From NCBI RefSeq assembly GCF_036327775.1, contig NZ_CP109598.1, positions 6,491,501 to 6,555,500 of the forward strand: a stretch of 64,000 nucleotides of DNA, in the 5' to 3' direction. A program made the translations under genes and the position numbers. The notes beneath the pieces were generated by a model. It worked only from the letters and a program-made list of their open reading frames with translations. It had not been told where the DNA came from and ran no database searches. Shown piece by piece: positions 59,529 through 64,000 of this stretch (within the stretch, counting starts at the first letter, position 1; the number at the start of each line of letters is the position of its first letter). The DNA is from Streptomyces sp. NBC_01498. Lineage in GTDB: Bacteria; Actinomycetota; Actinomycetes; Streptomycetales; Streptomycetaceae.

Positions 59529-61211
59529 TCACAGCTTGGACAGTTCATCCACCAGATCGTCCAGCCCCAGCGAGCCCTGCGACAGCGCCGCCATGTGCCA
59601 CGCCTTCGCGTCGAACGCGTCGCCGTGCCGCTCCCGCGCCTTCTCCCGCCCCAGCAGCCACGCCCGCTCGCCCAGCTTGTAGCCGATGGCCTGGCCCGGC
59701 ATCGACAGATAGCGGGTCAGTTCGCTCTCCACGAACTCCGCCGGCCGGCCGCTGTGGTTCCCGAAGAACTCCTGCGCCAGCTCCGGCGTCCAGCGCTCAC
59801 CCGGGTGGAAGGGCGAGTCAGCCGGGATCTCCAGCTCCAGATGCATACCGATGTCCACGATGACCCGGCAGGCACGCATCATCTGCGCGTCCAGATACCC
59901 GAGCCGGCGCTCCGGGTCCGGCAGGAAGCCCAGCTCGTCCATCAGCCGCTCCGCGTACAGCGCCCAGCCCTCGGCGTTCGCGCTGACCCCGCCCACCGAC
60001 GCCTGGTACCGGGAGAGCTGGTCGGCGACGTGCGTCCACTGCGCGATCTGGAGGTGATGGCCGGGAACGCCCTCGTGGTACCAGGTCGACACCAGGTCGT
60101 ACACCGGGAACCGGGTCTCGCCCATGGTCGGCAGCCAGGTGGTGCCGGGGCGGGAGAAGTCCTCCGAGGGGCCCGTGTAGTACGGCGCCGCCGCACCCCC
60201 GGCCGGGGCGATGCGGGACTCCACCTTCCGTACCCGCTCGGCGAGTTCGAAGTGCGTGCCGTCCAGCGCCTCGATGGCCTCGTCCATCAGGGACTGGAGC
60301 CACTCGCGCACCGCCTCCACACCCTCGACGTGCTCACCGTGCTTGTCCAGGTGCGCCAGCGCCTCCCAGGGGGTCGCGCCGGGCAGGATCTTGTCGGCCT
60401 CGGTCGTCATCTCGGCGCGCAGCCGGTGGTATTCGGACCAGCCGTACGCGTACGCCTCGTCCAGGTCCAGGTCCGTGCCGTTGAAGTACCGGGACCAGCG
60501 GGCGTACCGCTCGCGGCCCACGGTGTCCGGCGCGTCCTCCACGGCCGGCGCGTACACGTCGCGCATCCAGTCGCGCAGCGCGACGACGGCGCCGGTGGCG
60601 AGTCCCGCCGCCGCGTCCAGCTCGGTACGGAGCGAGTCCGGCCCGTCCGACACGAACTCCCCGAACCAGCCGCGGCCGTCCCCCGCCCATGCCGTGAGCT
60701 GGCCGATGAACGTCGCGGTCGGCCGCGGCCCGCCCGGCAGCTTCCGCTCCAGACCCAGCGCCAGCGACTCACGGAACCCTTCGAGCGCCGCCGGGACGGC
60801 ACGAAGGCGCTGGGCCACAGCCGCCCAGTCCTCCTCCGTCGCGGTCGGCGTCACGGCGAAGACCTCGCGGACGTGGTGCGCGGGGGAGTGGATGTTGCTC
60901 ACGGCGCGCAGATGTTCGTCGGTGTCGTGCACGGCGAGCTCGGCCGTCAGCCGTTCGTGGAGCAGCCTGGCGCAGCGGCGTTCCTGGTCGCTGCCGGCTC
61001 CCGGCAGCTTCGTCGCGGCATCGAGCCTGACAAGCGTCTCGCGGGCGAGATCGGCCAGCGCCCGTGCTCCGGCCGGTGAGAAGTCGGGCAGTCGGCCGGC
61101 GCAGGAGGCGACGCCCAGGAAGGTACCGGCGATCGGATCGAGTTCGATGAGTGCGTCGACATAGGCGTCGGCGACCTGGCGGGGCAGCGCGCTGCTGGAA
61201 GTGTCTGGCAT
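59529..61211 (-). CDS. DUF885 family protein (putative metallocarboxypeptidase)
   Basis: A 560-residue cytoplasmic protein of the DUF885 family, which has the zinc-dependent carboxypeptidase-like fold. The presumptive metal site is WYHEGVPGHHLQIAQ (HExxPGHH), supported by ANAEGWALYAERLMDELGFL, and further family landmarks are ELAERVRKVESRIAPAGG, SRPGTTWLP and SMPGQAIGYKLGERAWL. No signal peptide is visible. The ATG at 61211 is followed closely by normal sequence; the longer upstream frame overlaps the lrp gene. It lies 41 bp downstream of the lrp gene on the same strand. Confidence 0.92.
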   Translation of the reverse strand: MPDTSSSALPRQVADAYVDALIELDPIAGTFLGVASCAGRLPDFSPAGARALADLARETLVRLDAATKLPGAGSDQERRCARLLHERLTAELAVHDTDEHLRAVSNIHSPAHHVREVFAVTPTATEEDWAAVAQRLRAVPAALEGFRESLALGLERKLPGGPRPTATFIGQLTAWAGDGRGWFGEFVSDGPDSLRTELDAAAGLATGAVVALRDWMRDVYAPAVEDAPDTVGRERYARWSRYFNGTDLDLDEAYAYGWSEYHRLRAEMTTEADKILPGATPWEALAHLDKHGEHVEGVEAVREWLQSLMDEAIEALDGTHFELAERVRKVESRIAPAGGAAAPYYTGPSEDFSRPGTTWLPTMGETRFPVYDLVSTWYHEGVPGHHLQIAQWTHVADQLSRYQASVGGVSANAEGWALYAERLMDELGFLPDPERRLGYLDAQMMRACRVIVDIGMHLELEIPADSPFHPGERWTPELAQEFFGNHSGRPAEFVESELTRYLSMPGQAIGYKLGERAWLLGREKARERHGDAFDAKAWHMAALSQGSLGLDDLVDELSKL

Positions 61212-61252
61212 GGCGACATCCTCTACGAGGGAGGACGCCCCGTCACCCTCCC

Positions 61253-61753
61253 TCAGGGCCCCTTCGCGGGCTGAATGGCTGATGAAGGGGGCATAAGGGG
61301 ACCACAGTGCCACTGCTGGAAGACCAACCGCGTCTCGACCCGGGCCACTTCCGGCCGTGAGGTGAACTCGTCGACCACCAGCCGCTGGAGGTCCGCCGTG
61401 TCCGCGACCGCGACATGGACCAGATAGTCGTCCGGCCCGGTCAGATGGAACAGGGAACGGGACTCGGGCAGCGCCCGTATCCGTTCCACGAACGGCTTGA
61501 TCAGCTCCCGCCGGTGCGGCCGGACCTGCACGGACAGCAACGCCTGGAGCCCGCGGCCGAGTTTGGCCGGATCGAGGCGTAGCTGATGTCCCAGAATCAC
61601 CCCGGAACGCCGCAATCGGGACACCCGGTCCAGACATGTGGAGGCGGCCACTCCCACCTCGGCGGCGATCTCCCGGTAGGTGGTCCGTGCGTCGTTCTGC
61701 AACAGGCGCAATATGTGCAGATCGACCGCGTCGAGAACGACTGACTGGCTCAC
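61253..61753 (-). CDS. Lrp/AsnC family transcriptional regulator
   Basis: A 166-residue regulator: N-terminal helix-turn-helix (LQNDARTTYREIAAEVGVAA, STCLDRVSRLRRSGVILGHQ) and a RAM ligand-binding domain (LLSVQVRPHRRELIKPFVER, HLTGPDDYLVHVAVADTADL). The GTG at 61753 gives the typical short N-terminus. It diverges from a PLP trans-sulfuration enzyme over a 59-bp gap, so control of that gene, with a sulfur amino acid as effector, is likely. DUF885 follows on the same strand. Confidence 0.93.
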   Translation of the reverse strand: MSQSVVLDAVDLHILRLLQNDARTTYREIAAEVGVAASTCLDRVSRLRRSGVILGHQLRLDPAKLGRGLQALLSVQVRPHRRELIKPFVERIRALPESRSLFHLTGPDDYLVHVAVADTADLQRLVVDEFTSRPEVARVETRLVFQQWHCGPLMPPSSAIQPAKGP

Positions 61754-61812
61754 CCGCCGAACGTAGCACGGGTGTTCCCCCGTGTCCGCCGCCGTCTGTT
61801 CAGAGTGTGCCC

Positions 61813-63054
61813 ATGCACTCCATGGATGCCGACGGCCCGGCCCGCGCCGCCGCCGTGACCCGCACCGCCGCCGTCCCCCACCCCGGGACACCCCGCCCGG
61901 ACGTTCCCCGGGCCCTCGCGACCGAGGCCGTACACGCCGGGCGCGAGGATCTCGCGTCGCTCGGACTGCACGCGGCGCCGATCGACCTGTCGACGACCTA
62001 CCCCTCCTACGACACCCGTGCCGAGGCCGCCCGGATCGACGAGTTCGCCACCACCGGCGCGCGCCCCGTGGGGCCGCCCGTCTACGCGCGCCTCGACAAC
62101 CCGACCACGGCCCGGTTCGAGACGGCGCTCGCGCGGCTGGAGGGCACCGAGAGCGCGGTGGCCTTCGCCAGCGGCATGGCGGCGCTGACGGCCGTGCTGC
62201 TCGTACGGTCGGCCGCCGCGCTGCGCCATGTCGTCGCCGTACGTCCTCTGTACGGATGCAGCGACCATCTGCTGACCGCCGGGCTCCTCGGTACGGAGGT
62301 CACCTGGACCGACCCGGCCGGTATCGCCGACGCGATCCGGCCCGACACCGGTCTGGTGATGGTCGAGACGCCCGCGAACCCGACCCTCGCGGAGATCGAC
62401 ATCGCCGCCGTCGCCCACGACTGCGGCTCGATCCCGCTGCTGGTCGACAACACCTTCGCGACCCCCGTCCTGCAACGGCCCGTCGAGCACGGCGCCCGCC
62501 TCGTCCTGCACAGCGCGACGAAGTACCTGGGCGGGCACGGCGACGTCCTCGGCGGTGTCGTGGCCTGCGACGAGGAGTTCGCCCGTGCCCTCCGCCAGGT
62601 CCGGTTCGCGACCGGCGGCGTCCTGCACCCGATGGCCGGTTATCTGCTGCTGCGCGGTCTGTCCACGCTGCCCGTACGGGTACGGGCCGCCTCGGCCACC
62701 GCGGCCGAACTCGCCCGCAGACTGGCCGACGACCCGCGCGTCGCCCGGGTGCACTACCCGAGTGTCGGCGGCGCGATGGTCTCCTTCGAGGTGCACGGCG
62801 ACCCGCACGAGGTGATCGCCGGGGTCCGGCTGATCACCCCGGCGGTGAGCCTGGGCAGCGTCGACACGCTCATCCAGCACCCGGCCTCCATCAGCCACCG
62901 CATCGTCCCCGAGGACGACCGCCGTTCGGCCGGGGTGAGCGACCGGCTGCTCCGGATGTCGGTCGGCCTGGAGGACGTCGAGGACCTGTGGCGGGATCTG
63001 ACACAGGCGCTCAGCTTGTCGTTCGAGCGGTCCCGCGAATCAGCCGCACGGTAG
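61813..63054 (+). CDS. PLP-dependent trans-sulfuration enzyme (cystathionine gamma-lyase / methionine gamma-lyase-like)
   Basis: A 413-residue Cys/Met-metabolism PLP enzyme. Motifs are AVAFASGMAALTAVLLVRSA, VMVETPANPTLAEIDIAAVA, PLLVDNTFATPVLQRPVEHG and the cofactor Lys in LHSATKYLGGHGDVLGGVV; the C-terminal SLGSVDTLIQHPASISH is standard. Which reaction (beta- or gamma-elimination, or synthase) cannot be decided from motifs. Two ATGs (61813, 61822) are possible and both lack a ribosome-binding site. It is divergent from an Lrp regulator that probably controls it. Confidence 0.92.
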   Translation: MHSMDADGPARAAAVTRTAAVPHPGTPRPDVPRALATEAVHAGREDLASLGLHAAPIDLSTTYPSYDTRAEAARIDEFATTGARPVGPPVYARLDNPTTARFETALARLEGTESAVAFASGMAALTAVLLVRSAAALRHVVAVRPLYGCSDHLLTAGLLGTEVTWTDPAGIADAIRPDTGLVMVETPANPTLAEIDIAAVAHDCGSIPLLVDNTFATPVLQRPVEHGARLVLHSATKYLGGHGDVLGGVVACDEEFARALRQVRFATGGVLHPMAGYLLLRGLSTLPVRVRAASATAAELARRLADDPRVARVHYPSVGGAMVSFEVHGDPHEVIAGVRLITPAVSLGSVDTLIQHPASISHRIVPEDDRRSAGVSDRLLRMSVGLEDVEDLWRDLTQALSLSFERSRESAAR

Positions 63055-63117
63055 CGACAGACGGCTCCAGCGGGGCACGAGGACAACGTCCTCGCGCCCC
63101 GCGTCGTCCCCGTCCGG

Positions 63118-64000
63118 TCACCCGGCGGAGGGCCCCGCCGGGCGGGACTCGGCCACCGCGAGACCGCCCACGGCCGAGAGCAGCAGCAGCGTGCCGGTCA
63201 CCGTCGCCGCCGTGAGCTGTTCGCCGAGCAGGGTCACCGCGAGCACCGCGGCGCTCACCGGCTCGATCAGCATCACCACGGCCGCGGTCGTCGCCCGTAC
63301 CGCCGCCACCCCCGCGAAGTACAGGGGGTAGGCGAGTGCGGTCGTGACGGCGGCGACGTAGGCCATGAGCAGCAGCACCAGGCCGAGGTGGTCGGTGTGG
63401 GGGGCGATGCCCTCCGCCCAGGCGAAGGGCATCAGGACCGCGGCACCGATCCCGAAGGACCACAACGTCAGGCTGTACGGGTTCTCACCGGTACCGTGCC
63501 GTCCCGTCCACCGGGCCAGCAGCGTCGCCACGGCGTAGCCCGCGGCCGACAGGAGCGCGTACGCCACCCCGAGAGGATCGACCGTGCCCTTCCGGTCGCC
63601 CAGGACGAGCACGGCCAGACCGCCCAGGGCCCCGCACACCGCCAGTGCGCCGAAGCGCCCGATCCGCTCGCGCAGGAGCAGCCGGCCGCCGAGGGCGGTG
63701 AGCACCGGGCCGGCGCCGAGCGCGACGATGGTCCCGACGGCCAGCCCGGTCTCCCGCACGGCCCCGAAGTAGGCGGTCTGGAAGACCGCCAGCCCGATCC
63801 CCGTACCGAGAAGGAGAGGCCACCGGCGCCGGGCCGGCCTGGGTCCTCCAGTCGCGGGGACGGTTCGGGCGGGGCGCAGGGCGCGGGCGGCGAGCAGCAG
63901 GGCGAGGCCGCTGACGTACCGCCAGAACGAGACGGCGACGGGGCCGAGGTCGCTGGACCGGTACATGATGTCGACGGCCGCGCCCGTCGTGCCCCAGGTG
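63118..64000 (-). CDS. EamA/DMT family transporter, 5' end outside the window
   Basis: At least 294 codons of a ten-helix drug/metabolite transporter. Two EamA repeats are visible: [20 protein letters not shown] with [20 protein letters not shown], and [20 protein letters not shown] with [20 protein letters not shown]. The frame stays open past the internal ATG at 63966 ([10 protein letters not shown] precedes it), which is typical EamA N-terminal sequence, so the true start lies beyond the right edge. The exported solute is unknown; amino acids or metabolites are usual. Confidence 0.9.
   Translation of the reverse strand, partial: TWGTTGAAVDIMYRSSDLGPVAVSFWRYVSGLALLLAARALRPARTVPATGGPRPARRRWPLLLGTGIGLAVFQTAYFGAVRETGLAVGTIVALGAGPVLTALGGRLLLRERIGRFGALAVCGALGGLAVLVLGDRKGTVDPLGVAYALLSAAGYAVATLLARWTGRHGTGENPYSLTLWSFGIGAAVLMPFAWAEGIAPHTDHLGLVLLLMAYVAAVTTALAYPLYFAGVAAVRATTAAVVMLIEPVSAAVLAVTLLGEQLTAATVTGTLLLLSAVGGLAVAESRPAGPSAG

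Noticed and set aside
1..64000. Search by eye for tRNA, rRNA, CRISPR arrays, prophage or integrase genes, and complete insertion sequences
   Set aside because: None found; only decayed IS5-family 3' ends are present. A covariance-model scan could still reveal small RNAs missed by eye.

Overview
The window is chromosomal DNA from a high-GC actinomycete, almost certainly a Streptomyces or close relative. The evidence is very GC-rich coding with strong third-position bias, frequent GTG starts, 4-bp ATGA/GTGA stop-start overlaps, and several promoters whose -10 box lies only 6-8 bp from the start codon (leaderless pattern). Genus-typical genes include a cvn conservon with CYP157, a divergent second EF-Tu (tuf3), mutAB-meaB, an hsp18 regulator pair and BldC/MerR-like small regulators. 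No rRNA, tRNA, CRISPR or intact insertion sequence was seen.

Layout. 0-6.5 kb is accessory-like and partly decayed: a MerR-like regulator behind a perfect 32-bp palindrome, 1.2 kb of repeat-bearing non-coding DNA, a divergent DJ-1/PfpI - GlxA-type AraC pair, a broken gene, a SnoaL-like/LysR divergent pair flanked by two IS5-family transposase relics, and a truncated streptomycete gene fused to the second relic. 6.5-9 kb carries a UvrA-like ABC protein. 9.2-13.6 kb (minus strand) holds an SDR and a translationally coupled four-gene cassette: acyl-CoA dehydrogenase-like, PIG-L deacetylase, NodS-like methyltransferase and family-2 glycosyltransferase.

14-20.3 kb is a stress/signalling island: SRPBCC protein, PAS-GAF-GAF-PP2C phosphatase, small membrane protein, SigB/SigF-type sigma factor, DUF2267 protein, Hsp20 and a divergent HSP18-type regulator with repeated operator-like sites between them. 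20.7-25.3 kb contains a HipA-like kinase/DUF3037 pair, two SDR genes behind a clear promoter and TetR-type operator, and a peptide-type ABC substrate-binding lipoprotein. 25.5-30 kb holds ung, small conserved genes, a Gfo/Idh/MocA oxidoreductase and uppP.

30-36.2 kb is a coupled operon, mutA-mutB-meaB-HIBCH-like hydrolase, joining methylmalonyl-CoA/succinyl-CoA interconversion to a valine-catabolic enzyme. 36-44.8 kb: TVP38 membrane protein, AlkD-like glycosylase, an Ala-rich small ORF plus long hairpin that sequesters the ribosome-binding site of tuf3, a spermidine-synthase-like protein, a Gln/Pro-rich membrane protein, DedA, gamma-carbonic anhydrase and a P450. 44.9-49.7 kb is a complete conservon (cvnA-B-C-D plus a CYP157-type P450 lacking the ExxR arginine). 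50-64 kb: acyltransferase, XRE-cupin regulator, YbaK-like, CoA-binding and YigZ proteins, sbcD-sbcC, a short-chain dehydrogenase with a 1-nt frameshift, a DUF885 metallopeptidase-like protein, an Lrp regulator divergent from a PLP trans-sulfuration enzyme, and an EamA transporter cut by the window edge.

The observations most worth following are the acyl-CoA dehydrogenase/PIG-L/NodS/GT2 cassette (Nod-factor-like enzyme logic outside rhizobia), the apparent ribosome-controlled leader in front of tuf3, the paired 19-bp operators between hsp20 and its putative regulator, and the conservon with its two P450s.
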